Origin: Sporosarcina sp. ACRSM
GTDB lineage: Bacteria; Bacillota; Bacilli; Bacillales_A; Planococcaceae
Direction: 5' to 3'
Length of the DNA: 64,000 nt
Assembly (NCBI RefSeq): GCF_022346545.1
Contig: NZ_JAKRNU010000004.1
Span: forward strand, 124,001 to 188,000
Shown one piece after another: positions 53,212 through 62,038 of the stretch (within the stretch, counting starts at the first letter, position 1; each line of letters opens with the position of its first letter). The notes beneath the pieces were generated by a model. It saw only the letters and a list, made by a program, of their open reading frames with translations, made no database searches and was not told the DNA's origin. Both the position numbers and the translations under genes were made by a program.

Positions 53212-54066
53212 ATGGATTTCCCTGTGAAAGAAACATCGATAACTCAATGCGATACAGAATATGATACGCTGCGCCGTGTCATCCTATGCCCGCCGAAATT
53301 CATGGCGATCGAAGAAGTGATCAATGATGTACAGAAAAAGTATGAAGATGAAAATATAAATGTCGAACTTGCGATGAAACAACATAAAGAGTTTGAAAGG
53401 ACGTTGAAAGAACACGGCGTCGAAGTGATCAAGTTGCCAGCATCCGAGCAATTCCCAGAGCAAGTTTTCACCCGCGATATCGGTTTTACGGTCGGAGATG
53501 AACTTTTTGTTTCCGAAATGGCCAGCGAGATTCGTCAAGGGGAGGAAGAAGTGCTGGAGGATTGGTTGGAGGAAGAGGAAATCCCTTTTCAAACGACAAC
53601 AGACCGGGTCGAAGGGGGCGATGTCATCGTCGATCGACAGACGGTCTATGTCGGCATTAGCAGCCGGACTTCGGAAGCGGCGGTCCGTCAATTGAAACAT
53701 GATCTTCCTGACCATGAAATTGTCCAAGTCCCTTTCGATGAAAAATATTTGCACCTGGACTGCGTTTTCAATATTCTTTCACCGGAAGTCGGACTAATTT
53801 TCCCGAAAGCGCTTGATCAACAAACGATTGACATGCTTGCAGATCGGAAATATAAACTGATCGAAGTGTCCGAAGAAGAACAGTTTACAATGGGTACCAA
53901 TGTCTTATCGATCGGTGACAAAAAAGTGTTCAGTTTACCTCAAAACAAAAATGTCAACGCGGCAATGCGCGCTCACGGATTTGAAGTGATCGAAGTCGAT
54001 TTTTCCGAAATTATTAAATCGGGTGGGTCCTTTAGATGTTGTTCGATGCCGGTCGTTCGGGAATAG
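53212..54066 (+). CDS. Dimethylarginine dimethylaminohydrolase-like protein (amidinotransferase fold)
   Basis: 284-residue guanidine-modifying enzyme of the DDAH/arginine deiminase superfamily. DDAH converts N-methylated arginines to citrulline and an amine through a Cys-linked intermediate. Catalytic positions: EGGDV (Glu134, Asp137), His181 in LHLDCVF and a C-terminal Cys pair 276-277 in GGSFRCCSMP, where the second Cys matches the nucleophile position. B. subtilis YkgA is of this group. The ATG has TGGAGG just behind the repeat element. The true guanidino substrate is not known. Confidence 0.85.
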   Translation: MDFPVKETSITQCDTEYDTLRRVILCPPKFMAIEEVINDVQKKYEDENINVELAMKQHKEFERTLKEHGVEVIKLPASEQFPEQVFTRDIGFTVGDELFVSEMASEIRQGEEEVLEDWLEEEEIPFQTTTDRVEGGDVIVDRQTVYVGISSRTSEAAVRQLKHDLPDHEIVQVPFDEKYLHLDCVFNILSPEVGLIFPKALDQQTIDMLADRKYKLIEVSEEEQFTMGTNVLSIGDKKVFSLPQNKNVNAAMRAHGFEVIEVDFSEIIKSGGSFRCCSMPVVRE

Positions 54067-54075
54067 AGCGGATCG

Positions 54076-54102
54076 AAACCTCACGATACAGTGGGGTTTT
54101 TT
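54076..54102 (+). terminator. Terminator after the DDAH-like gene
   Basis: AAACCTCAC and GTGGGGTTT pair around GATACA and run into T residues. Confidence 0.85.
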
Positions 54103-54118
54103 CGAGTTGAAAAAGCAT

Positions 54119-54171
54119 GGCGGTCATCATTCGCTTTGAGCCGGTCATAATGTTCTCCAAGCCAGTCATAA
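54119..54171 (+). repeat. 21-bp phased array, core CGGTCATAA, three units
   Basis: Cores begin at 54121, 54142 and 54163 (CGGTCATCA, CGGTCATAA, CAGTCATAA), exactly 21 apart, each preceded by GGC, GC or GC. The core differs from those of the other arrays, but the period and the position just after a terminator are the same. Confidence 0.7.
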
Positions 54172-54175
54172 ATTG

Positions 54176-54202
54176 AAAAAGCACCCCTCAAGGATGCTTT
54201 AG
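54176..54202 (-). terminator. Terminator of the Uma2 gene
   Basis: On the minus strand AAAGCATCC and GGGGTGCTTT pair around TTGA and run into TTTTTC. Confidence 0.75.
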
Positions 54203-54750
54203 TCTACAAATATTCCGTTCAACTCAATCGCTAATTCCGAAAAAGTGAATGAGGATAACGTATCTTCATGTCCGAAAACTTGCCGTTTCCGGTACTTGTC
54301 ATCCGCCAATCCGTATACTTCAATCGTTCTATTGAGGGGATCGACTAGCCAATACTCGCCGACACCCGTTCGCTCGTATAAATTGAATTTGTGATTACGA
54401 TCTTTCAAGGCAGTAGCCGGAGATAACACTTCTATTATGAGATCGGGTGCACCTTTTGCACGCTTCTCATCAATTGGATCCTGGTTGCGGAAAACAGAGA
54501 TATCAGGCTGGATAATCGTGTATTCATTCGTTTCATCAATTTGGACATCGTATGGAGATACAAATACAGAACAGCGATCTCCCCCAAAATGTGTACGAAG
54601 TGCGAAAAAAAGTTCCCCGACAACGTGTTGATGCGATGTGGAAGGAGCCGGGGTCATATTGTAAGGAATCCCGTCAATTAATTCCCAATTACCATCCCAT
54701 TTGCTCATCTCCGAAATCGAGATTCGTCGGTTTGCTTTTGATTCTGCCAT
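54199..54750 (-). CDS. Uma2-family (DUF820) endonuclease-like protein
   Basis: 183 residues with the PD-(D/E)XK-like core of the Uma2 family. WELIDGIPYNMTPAPSTSHQHVVGEL is the conserved entry. The Asp of TIIQPDISVF and the E-x-L pattern in APDLIIEVLSPATALKDRNHKFNLYERTGVGEYWLVDP complete the signature (D...EvxSp...K...Y). The family is greatly expanded in cyanobacteria; its role is unknown and a mobile-DNA origin has been suggested. ATG with GGAGGG. Confidence 0.88.
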   Translation of the reverse strand: MAESKANRRISISEMSKWDGNWELIDGIPYNMTPAPSTSHQHVVGELFFALRTHFGGDRCSVFVSPYDVQIDETNEYTIIQPDISVFRNQDPIDEKRAKGAPDLIIEVLSPATALKDRNHKFNLYERTGVGEYWLVDPLNRTIEVYGLADDKYRKRQVFGHEDTLSSFTFSELAIELNGIFVD

Positions 54751-54808
54751 CAAAATCCCTCCAAATCCTTTCCCTCAGTATAACATAGGAGGATCGCTAC
54801 GACGTTTA

Positions 54809-56497
54809 TCACACTGTAAACCGCGCCATATCATTCTGCAATGTTTCCGCAAGTTCGGCGAGGGTCTGCGCACTTGCTGATATTTCTTCGGTTGTGGCCA
54901 GTTGTTCTTCTGTGGCGGCGCTTGCTGATTGGGCTTCCGCAGATGATTGGATAGCTAGTTCTTCAATGACGTTCGCTTCGCCCAACACGTTATCGGTAAT
55001 GGTTTGGAGATGGGCAATGGCAGCGGACACAGTGGCCAACTTCGTGCGCATGTCTTCCGTCGAGGCTTCAATCTGGCTGAAAATGGTGCCCGTTTTTTCA
55101 GTGACGACAAGCCCTTCATTCACTTGTACGTTGCCTTCTTCGATGCTGGAAACAGCCTTGTCCACATTGTGTATCATGACGTCAATCATCCGACCGATTT
55201 CTCCGGCGGATTGCTTGGATTGTTCCGCGAGATGACGCACTTCTTCTGCGACAACTGCAAAACCTTTCCCGTGTTCTCCGGCTCTTGCGGCTTCAATCGC
55301 GGCATTCAACGCCAATAAATTCGTTTGTTCCGCAATCGCCGTAATGAGCGAAGTTACTTTACGGATTTGTTCAGATTGCGCCGCCAGCTGACGGATCGTA
55401 TCGGAAGATTGCCCAATTGTTGAATTGATCGTCTGCATCTGATGGGTGGAATAGTTCATTAGTGTGGAACCGTCCTTGACGAGCTGTGCCACTTCTTCAG
55501 ACGACTGGAGCAAAGCGTTATTGTCTGTCGTCATTTGAACAATCCCGGTACTCATGCCAAGGATGGAAGCCGCTGTTTCTTTTACGGAAACCGTCTGATG
55601 TTCACTGGCTGTCAAATTGCGCTCCGTAATCGCAGCAACCGTTTCGGAAGCGGCTAAGCTTTCTTCCGAACTGGCCGCCAATTCCTCTGCCTGCACAGCG
55701 AGTAGGGTTGCGGACTGTCTCGCATTGGTGACAATGCCGCGCAGATCTCCAAGCATGGCATTGAAAGCATCCGCCATTGTGCCAAGCTCGTCCTTGCCCC
55801 GGATATGCACGGGTTCTACCGTAAAGTTCCCTTGAGCGAGTTGCTGGAGGGCCGTTGTCATTTTTCTGACAGGGCGCACGATATTTCGACTCATGGCAGT
55901 TGCAATAACAACCGTAATAAGGACGGCAATGACAATGAGCACCGCGATGACTGTTTGAATGCCCATCAATACTTGCTGCAGCTCATCTTCAGTCTTGGCT
56001 TGCTCGCTTTCTTGAAGTTCAATCAATTTGCGGATGTTTCCATTAATGGCTTCTTCATAAATTTCCCCTTCAGCAGCGATTTTTGCTGCGGTTTCAAAAC
56101 TGCCTTCCTGGACATCCCGTATGACAATATCGCTAATATCTTGATAACTGATGGAAGCCTCTTTCACCGCTTTCAGCATGGCGTGTTCAGCGTCCGTTTG
56201 CACTCGCTTCGTCACTTCATTCAATGTCTGTTTGAATGAAGTGAGAACTGCCTCGTGGTTCGTTACGTAAGATTCTTCGTGGTAAATGATAAAACCATGG
56301 ACATTTTTAGCATTTTCATTCTGACTGGCTAATAATTGTTCGAGCAACAAAACGTTGTGCATATTTTCATCGATGAGGTGTCGGTATTCCGTATTCAATT
56401 TGGTCGAGGCCCATAAGCCGGAAGCCCCAACCATCAATAAAATAACGAATATGAAAGAGAAACCTGCCCATAATTTCTTGCCAACCGTGAGTTTCAT
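54809..56497 (-). CDS. Methyl-accepting chemotaxis protein
   Basis: 562 residues. First membrane helix ~8-30, an extracytoplasmic four-helix-bundle sensor (~31-185), second helix ~188-210 ([19 protein letters not shown]), HAMP domain (~212-265), then the signalling coiled coil. The CheA/CheW hairpin tip is [43 protein letters not shown] (around residue 400). The ATG at 56497 is preceded by AGGGGGAC. The ligand is unknown. Confidence 0.93.
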   Translation of the reverse strand: MKLTVGKKLWAGFSFIFVILLMVGASGLWASTKLNTEYRHLIDENMHNVLLLEQLLASQNENAKNVHGFIIYHEESYVTNHEAVLTSFKQTLNEVTKRVQTDAEHAMLKAVKEASISYQDISDIVIRDVQEGSFETAAKIAAEGEIYEEAINGNIRKLIELQESEQAKTEDELQQVLMGIQTVIAVLIVIAVLITVVIATAMSRNIVRPVRKMTTALQQLAQGNFTVEPVHIRGKDELGTMADAFNAMLGDLRGIVTNARQSATLLAVQAEELAASSEESLAASETVAAITERNLTASEHQTVSVKETAASILGMSTGIVQMTTDNNALLQSSEEVAQLVKDGSTLMNYSTHQMQTINSTIGQSSDTIRQLAAQSEQIRKVTSLITAIAEQTNLLALNAAIEAARAGEHGKGFAVVAEEVRHLAEQSKQSAGEIGRMIDVMIHNVDKAVSSIEEGNVQVNEGLVVTEKTGTIFSQIEASTEDMRTKLATVSAAIAHLQTITDNVLGEANVIEELAIQSSAEAQSASAATEEQLATTEEISASAQTLAELAETLQNDMARFTV

Positions 56498-56618
56498 GTC
56501 GAAAGTCCCCCTATACAATCTAGCTAAATCTAATTATAGGACGTAGGAGAAAAGTTTTATGTAATAGTATTGTAAAAATTGTAAAAGGAATATGAAGGAG
56601 ACTGCTGAATCGTAGAGA

Positions 56619-56665
56619 TTGACATATGGAGCCACGTATATTAATATTATCTTGAATTCAAGATA
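56619..56665 (+). promoter_or_regulatory. Promoter with MhqR-type operator
   Basis: -35 TTGACA (56619-56624), a 17-base spacer, -10 TAATAT (56642-56647), then directly the perfect palindrome TATCTTGAATTCAAGATA (56648-56665). The B. subtilis MhqR operator, as I recall, is TATCTCGAATTCGAGATA, two paired substitutions away. Position on the start site implies repression, relieved by quinones. It controls the VOC dioxygenase gene at 56728. Confidence 0.85.
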
Positions 56666-56727
56666 AATGGTTTGGGGTATAGATACAAACAATGAGACCA
56701 AATTGAATATAAATAGGAGGAACACAC

Positions 56728-57705
56728 ATGAATCATTTAAAAGGCATGCACCACGTAACCGCGATTACGAGCAGTGCAGAAGAGAACTACAAATTTTTCA
56801 CGTATGTATTGGGCATGCGTTTAGTGAAGAAAACGGTGAACCAGGACGATATTCAAACGTATCACCTATTCTTTGCCGATGACAAAGGGAATGCCGGAAC
56901 AGACATGACATTCTTTGATTTCCCAGGCATCCCGAAAGGCTCGCATGGAACAAACGAAATCTATCGGACGGCTTTCCGTGTGCCGACAGATGCAGCATTG
57001 GATTACTGGAAGAAACGCTTTGACCGTTTAGACATTAAGCATGACGGCATCCAAGAACAGTTCGGCGTTAAAGTGCTCTCTTTCGTCGACTTTGACGATC
57101 AGCAATACCAACTGATTTCAGATGAAAACAACAAAGGCATCGCATCGGGCACTCCGTGGCAAAAAGGGCCGATCCCATTGGAATACGCCATTACAGGACT
57201 CGGACCAATTCATATCCGAATTGCTCAATTCGATTACATGAAAGAGGTTTTGGAAAAGGTTCTGCTATTCAAAGAAATCGGTCAAGAAGGGGACTTGCAC
57301 TTATTTGAAGTCGGGGAAGGCGGCAATGGCGCACAAGTCATCGTCGAAAAGAATGTCGTGCTCCCGCAAGGTCGCCAAGGCTTCGGTACCGTTCACCACG
57401 CAGCATTCCGCGTTGAAGACCGTGCCGTACTCGACGAATGGACGAAACGCATCGAAAGCTTCGGCTTCCAAACATCCGGCTTCGTCGATCGCTTCTTCTT
57501 CGGATCCCTATACTCCAGAATGGCACCGGGCATCCTTTTCGAATTCGCAACCGACGGACCGGGCTTCATGGGAGACGAACCATACGAAACACTCGGCGAA
57601 AAACTATCGTTGCCACCATTCCTCGAACCAAAGCGTGAACAAATCGAGAAAATGGTCCGCCCGATCGACACGGTGAGAAGTACAATTGAATTTGTAAAAG
57701 AGTAA
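56728..57705 (+). CDS. VOC-family ring-cleaving dioxygenase (MhqA/MhqE/MhqO-like)
   Basis: 325 residues of paired VOC modules, distantly related to the PcpA-like protein at 19587 but nearer to the B. subtilis Mhq dioxygenases that remove quinones and hydroquinones. Candidate iron ligands: His in GMHHVTAI (8/9), His in GTVHHAAF (~218-219) and Glu in GILFEFATDGPGF (~268). ATG with AGGAGG. The MhqR-type operator at its promoter gives strong independent support. Quinone detoxification is the likely role. Monocistronic. Confidence 0.88.
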   Translation: MNHLKGMHHVTAITSSAEENYKFFTYVLGMRLVKKTVNQDDIQTYHLFFADDKGNAGTDMTFFDFPGIPKGSHGTNEIYRTAFRVPTDAALDYWKKRFDRLDIKHDGIQEQFGVKVLSFVDFDDQQYQLISDENNKGIASGTPWQKGPIPLEYAITGLGPIHIRIAQFDYMKEVLEKVLLFKEIGQEGDLHLFEVGEGGNGAQVIVEKNVVLPQGRQGFGTVHHAAFRVEDRAVLDEWTKRIESFGFQTSGFVDRFFFGSLYSRMAPGILFEFATDGPGFMGDEPYETLGEKLSLPPFLEPKREQIEKMVRPIDTVRSTIEFVKE

Positions 57706-57710
57706 AGGGG

Positions 57711-57751
57711 GAGACCTTTCATGCGTCCAATGGGCGTCTGGAAGGTCTTTT
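57711..57751 (+). terminator. Terminator after the VOC gene
   Basis: AGACCTTTC and GGAAGGTCT pair around a loop that has its own short stem, followed by TTTTG. Confidence 0.75.
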
Positions 57752-57787
57752 GTTCGTTGACTGTGAATATGATCCATTTCATTTGCG

Positions 57788-57836
57788 CAAAAAATAACCC
57801 ATCCTCGCGTTGACGGCCAAGATGAGTTATTTCTTT
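57788..57836 (-). terminator. Terminator of the permease-ALDH-ADH unit
   Basis: On the minus strand AAATAACTCATC and GATGGGTTATTT pair (one wobble) and run into T residues. Confidence 0.8.
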
Positions 57837-57845
57837 TGGTTAAAC

Positions 57846-59024
57846 TTATTTTTTTTCGGCAATTACACCATCAAATGCTGCTTTATAAATGGTATAAATG
57901 TCGTCTTTGTCTAAAGGCATTGGGCTACGTGCTAAAATACGTTTTTGCTCAATTGCATCATTCGTTAGATTTTCCAGTGCTTCCACAGGAATGTTAAAGC
58001 CTTTAAGCGTTGATGGGATGTTTACATCTCTTACTAAGCGTTCTAGCTCTGCAACACATTTATATGAAGCTTCTTCTTGTGAAAGATTTGCTGAGCTAAA
58101 GCCCATTGCTTCAAATATGTCTTTCATTCGTTTTTCACAGCTTTGGCGAATATAACCCATTACATACGGAAGTAATACTGCGTTTGAGTCACCGTGTGCA
58201 AGATGGAATTGACCGCCAAGCGGGTAAGCTAGGGCATGAACGCCAGCTACGCCTGCATTGAAAAACGCAAGGCCGGCAAGATAACTTCCATAACTCAAAT
58301 CTGTACGGGCTTGTCTGTCGTTCCCGTTCGATACTGCAGTGCGGATCGAGTTACTGATTAAGCGAATGGCTTGTAAGGCAAGTGCATTGGAAATGGGACT
58401 CGCATTTTTAGAAATATATGCTTCTACCGCATGTGTGAGCGCATCTATCCCCGTTGCAGCTGTTACTTTAGGTGGCAATGAAATCGTTAACGCAGGGTCG
58501 ACGATGGCAACATCTGCTAGTAAGTAATCATGCGTGACAACATCTTTTGTTGTTTCCAATGATAATACGGAAATATTGGTCACTTCCGAACCTGTACCTG
58601 ACGTAGTCGGGATTAAAATCGTAGGAAGTCCTTTTTCCGTAATTTGCTTTGTGCCCGTTAAGTTTAAGTAGTCTGCAACAAGCCCTTCGTGCGAAGCTAA
58701 TACCCCTGCAAGTTTGGATAAGTCTAGCGCACTACCGCCACCAACCCCAATGACCATATCGAATGCATTGTCGCGCGTGTATGCAACCAGTTTTTCCGCA
58801 ATTGCAAGCGGCGGTTCCGGTACTACTTCTATATACAGTTCAGTAGAGTATCCCGCATTTTCCAGAGGCACTACGACTTTATCAGTCAACCCGATTTCCT
58901 TTAGTAAAGGGTCTGTCACGATCAGAATTTTTTTCACGTTAAAACGATTTACCTCATCTAAGAGATGGGATAGTGAATCCCATCCTGTATAGCTAATCGG
59001 TGTGAAAGTAATTTTTTCAGACAT
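57846..59024 (-). CDS. Iron-containing alcohol dehydrogenase
   Basis: 392 residues, group III (iron-dependent) dehydrogenase. VIGVGGGSALDLSKLAGVL binds NAD(P), LIPTTSGTGSEVTNISVL follows, and the metal ligands are Asp/His in GIDALTHAVEAY and His in GVHALAYPLGGQFHLAHGDSNAVLLPYV. The ATG at 59024 has AAGGAG eight bases upstream. It follows the ALDH gene by 12 bases, so the pair probably oxidises an alcohol to an acid or works in reverse. Substrate unknown; 4-hydroxybutyrate, propanediol-like or sulfonated alcohols are possible. Confidence 0.88.
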   Translation of the reverse strand: MSEKITFTPISYTGWDSLSHLLDEVNRFNVKKILIVTDPLLKEIGLTDKVVVPLENAGYSTELYIEVVPEPPLAIAEKLVAYTRDNAFDMVIGVGGGSALDLSKLAGVLASHEGLVADYLNLTGTKQITEKGLPTILIPTTSGTGSEVTNISVLSLETTKDVVTHDYLLADVAIVDPALTISLPPKVTAATGIDALTHAVEAYISKNASPISNALALQAIRLISNSIRTAVSNGNDRQARTDLSYGSYLAGLAFFNAGVAGVHALAYPLGGQFHLAHGDSNAVLLPYVMGYIRQSCEKRMKDIFEAMGFSSANLSQEEASYKCVAELERLVRDVNIPSTLKGFNIPVEALENLTNDAIEQKRILARSPMPLDKDDIYTIYKAAFDGVIAEKK

Positions 59025-59036
59025 GCTGGTCACTCC

Positions 59037-60458
59037 TTAATTGTTATTCCAAACGACTAATTTGGTTTCGGTCATTTCATGAATGGCATATTTTAAACCT
59101 TCTTTACCTGTACCACTTTCTTTCACACCACCGTATGGCATTTGGTCGACACGGTATGTTGGAATGTCGTTAATCATGACGCCACCAACTTCTAATTGTT
59201 TAGACGCAGTGAAAGCTGTTTGGATGTCGTTCGTGAAAATTCCCGCTTGAAGCCCATAATTGGAATCATTGATCGCTGCGATCCCTTCTTCAATGGAAGT
59301 AATACGATTAACAATAACAATTGGCGCAAATACTTCTTGGCATGAAACCTTTAAAGTAGGGGATACATTCGTTAAAATAGTCGGCATGAAAACCCCGTTG
59401 TCGATTGAGCCACCTACAACAATTTCTGCTCCTTGCTCGACAGCTTCATTGACCCAATTCACGGCACGCTCCTGCTCATTGGGGTGAATCATTGCAGAAA
59501 TATCCGTCGTTTCTTCCACTGGGCTTCCAATGACTAATTGCTTAGTTGACACAGTGAATCGTTCTAAAAACTCTTCAAATACATCATCCATAACATACGC
59601 ACGTTGAAGGGATATACAAACTTGCCCCTGGTTTGAGAAGGCACCCATGACACATTTAGGTACAATGTCGGACAAATCGACGCCTTTGTCGATAATTAAC
59701 CCAGCGTTTGATCCTAACTCTAGCGCCACTTTTTTCAAGCCCGCCTTATTTCGAATACCAATGCCGACAGCAGGGCTACCGGTGAACGTGATCATTTTCA
59801 CTTTGTCACTTTCTACTAACGCATCGCCAACTGTTCGACCACTACCTGTAATGACATTGAAGGCACCTTTCGGTAAAGCGGTTTGGTCAATTAATTCAGC
59901 TAAAAATAGTGCTGACAGTGGCGTTTGTGATGCTGGTTTCAACACAATCGTGTTCCCAGCTGCAATTGCAGGTCCTACCTTATGTGCGACCAAGTTTTGT
60001 GGGAAGTTAAAAGGTGTAATGGCACCGATCACCCCAAGCGGTTCTTCAATTGTGTAGCCAAATCGATTCGCTCCATTTTTCGCGGCATCCATCGGAATCA
60101 ATTCACCCGTTAACCGTTTTGCTTCTTCCGCAGCAAATTTATAGGTTTCAATTGTGCGATCGATTTCGCCTAATGCATACTTAATCGGTTTCGCGGCTTC
60201 CAAGGAAATGATCTCCGCAGCTTTTTGCCGGTTGTCGATAAAAAGTCGGGCAATATGCTCTAAAATAGCAGCGCGCTCATAGGCAGTGAGCGTAGCCACT
60301 TCTATTCTTGCACCATCCGCAACCTCAATGGCTTGCTCTACTTCTTCACGACTAGCTTGCGGAATATGTGCAATGACCTCCTTCGTATGAGGAGACTGAA
60401 GTTCCGCAAAATCCATAGAAGACTTCCATTCACCATTTACGTAATATTGTTTGTTCAT
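59037..60458 (-). CDS. NAD(P)-dependent aldehyde dehydrogenase
   Basis: 473 residues. GAITPFNFPQNLVAHKVGPA (cofactor and oxyanion Asn), FTGSPAVGIGIR, the general-base Glu in VALELGSNAG and the catalytic Cys in NQGQVCISLQRAYV (around residue 280). This GQVCISLQR form is typical of the lactaldehyde, phosphonoacetaldehyde and sulfolactaldehyde dehydrogenase branch. It lies between the permease and an iron-type ADH. The substrate is probably a small aldehyde with a negative charge. Confidence 0.87.
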   Translation of the reverse strand: MNKQYYVNGEWKSSMDFAELQSPHTKEVIAHIPQASREEVEQAIEVADGARIEVATLTAYERAAILEHIARLFIDNRQKAAEIISLEAAKPIKYALGEIDRTIETYKFAAEEAKRLTGELIPMDAAKNGANRFGYTIEEPLGVIGAITPFNFPQNLVAHKVGPAIAAGNTIVLKPASQTPLSALFLAELIDQTALPKGAFNVITGSGRTVGDALVESDKVKMITFTGSPAVGIGIRNKAGLKKVALELGSNAGLIIDKGVDLSDIVPKCVMGAFSNQGQVCISLQRAYVMDDVFEEFLERFTVSTKQLVIGSPVEETTDISAMIHPNEQERAVNWVNEAVEQGAEIVVGGSIDNGVFMPTILTNVSPTLKVSCQEVFAPIVIVNRITSIEEGIAAINDSNYGLQAGIFTNDIQTAFTASKQLEVGGVMINDIPTYRVDQMPYGGVKESGTGKEGLKYAIHEMTETKLVVWNNN

Positions 60459-60475
60459 CGAATCATCCTCTCCAG

Positions 60476-61861
60476 TTATACTTTTTCAGAATCTGCTTGC
60501 TGATCTTTTACAAACGTTTGATCAACTTCACCTTTGAAGAAATCTTTACCGAAAACTAAGAAGCAAAGTACGATTCCTACTGCAAATCCCCATGCAGCAC
60601 CTTTAATGCAAAGGATAGCCCCGATAATACCCGCGATTCCTAAATCACGTTGGCTACGTGCTTCCAAAATACCAACTTTTACGCTGACATATCCTTGGAT
60701 TAACATTGTTAAGGCCAAAGCCACCCCTAAAATGGGTTCCACTAAGCTCACTACAGGTAATAAAAGTAAGCCTGTATTCGTACCCCAACGGAAGGAACCA
60801 ACACCACCAAAGTAAGAATCCATCGCTTTACGGCCTTTTTTGAAACGTTCAACCATGACCACTTGCATAGCGGACCATAATGGACCACACATCGTTACGT
60901 CCGGTCCTAAAATACTCATGGCACTGTTACGTATTCCGAAAATCAAGTGTGCACGACTTGGGTTGTACTCGACTTTTTCATCAGGACGTGTTGCTGCCCC
61001 ATCTTCCACTAAAGCTTTGGTTTGCAGTACATCACCGAATAATACGATGTATGCGGCTAGTACAGTAGGCAATCCAGTGATAAACATCATAATGGGTGGG
61101 AATCCTAACCCGAAAATTGTGTATTCATTCCATAACGTAATGAAATCTGGAGATGAGAAACCCCATTGAATCGTTGGCCAAGCTGCCTCTCCAAATAATG
61201 GTGCAACTACAACTGCTATAATAATGACTGGGAAAATTCCCAATTTAGCGACCGTACCCCAAAAAGGATTGCGATTTTGGAAGGTTGCAAAATGTTTGGA
61301 GAATAAAAGATAGAACCCAATCCCGATTGCAATTGTAATGGTCCAAGGGAAGCTATCAAATCTCCCTCCGATTTGAAAAACCGAAATGACCGCTGCAAGA
61401 CCCGCGCCAAGAATAACCCCAGACTTGATCGCGGAAGGGATTAACCCGACAACTTTTGCAGCTAAGCCTGTGGCACCCAAGAGAACTGAAAGAATACCTA
61501 GTGTCATCTGGAATGCAATCAGCGCATGTACGCGTTCAGGTCCTTCAGGGAATTGCTGACAATACAGCATGATTAACGGTATTGCTGGCGTAATCCATCC
61601 TGGTACAGCTGGATCGCCAAGCAAATGATGTAGCAAATAAAAGAAACCGTTTAGGATTACAATTGCTAAAGCGACTTCAAATGGCATCCCTAAAAGCTCA
61701 ATTAAAAGTGGAATCGCCGACAAATCGACCGCACACATGAGTAGACCTTGGACATAGTCCGGCCATTCAAACCGATAGTGGATAAATGGTAAGCGAATTT
61801 TAAAAGGTCCAGCCGGTATGTACGGTGATTCTTCCCCGTATTTCCTGTCTTTCCATTTCAT
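60476..61861 (-). CDS. Permease of the NCS2/SLC23-like superfamily
   Basis: 461 residues with about 12-14 membrane helices. PGWITPAIPLIMLY (~88-101), the GVILGAGLAAVISVFQIGG segment and the fold pattern suggest a relative of nucleobase/ascorbate or SulP-type transporters. It lacks the usual xanthine-uracil signature, so the cargo is not a base by any evidence here. It starts the LacI-controlled unit permease-ALDH-ADH and presumably imports the alcohol or aldehyde precursor. ATG behind a G-rich ribosome site. Confidence 0.75.
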   Translation of the reverse strand: MKWKDRKYGEESPYIPAGPFKIRLPFIHYRFEWPDYVQGLLMCAVDLSAIPLLIELLGMPFEVALAIVILNGFFYLLHHLLGDPAVPGWITPAIPLIMLYCQQFPEGPERVHALIAFQMTLGILSVLLGATGLAAKVVGLIPSAIKSGVILGAGLAAVISVFQIGGRFDSFPWTITIAIGIGFYLLFSKHFATFQNRNPFWGTVAKLGIFPVIIIAVVVAPLFGEAAWPTIQWGFSSPDFITLWNEYTIFGLGFPPIMMFITGLPTVLAAYIVLFGDVLQTKALVEDGAATRPDEKVEYNPSRAHLIFGIRNSAMSILGPDVTMCGPLWSAMQVVMVERFKKGRKAMDSYFGGVGSFRWGTNTGLLLLPVVSLVEPILGVALALTMLIQGYVSVKVGILEARSQRDLGIAGIIGAILCIKGAAWGFAVGIVLCFLVFGKDFFKGEVDQTFVKDQQADSEKV

Positions 61862-61941
61862 AAACTTTTTTCTCCCCCCCTGCTAATAAATGCAACCCCT
61901 TACAAAACTGAATAGAAAGATATACCTGAATGCCAGGTGAA

Positions 61942-61999
61942 ATGAATACGTAACCATTCGTGGATAAAAAAATATTTTAAAAAATGGTTACGTATTCAT
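61942..61999. promoter_or_regulatory. Paired LacI-family operators between regulator and permease
   Basis: ATGAATACGTAACCAT (61942-61957) and its exact inverse ATGGTTACGTATTCAT (61984-61999). Each fits the LacI/GalR-type pattern with a central CG. The centres are 42 bases apart, about four helical turns, so two dimers could bind the same face. They lie about 80 to 140 bases upstream of the permease start, next to the lacI-type gene. Confidence 0.7.
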
Positions 62000-62038
62000 T
62001 TTGTTGGAAAATATAAAACAAACCGTTTAAAAGTTTGT

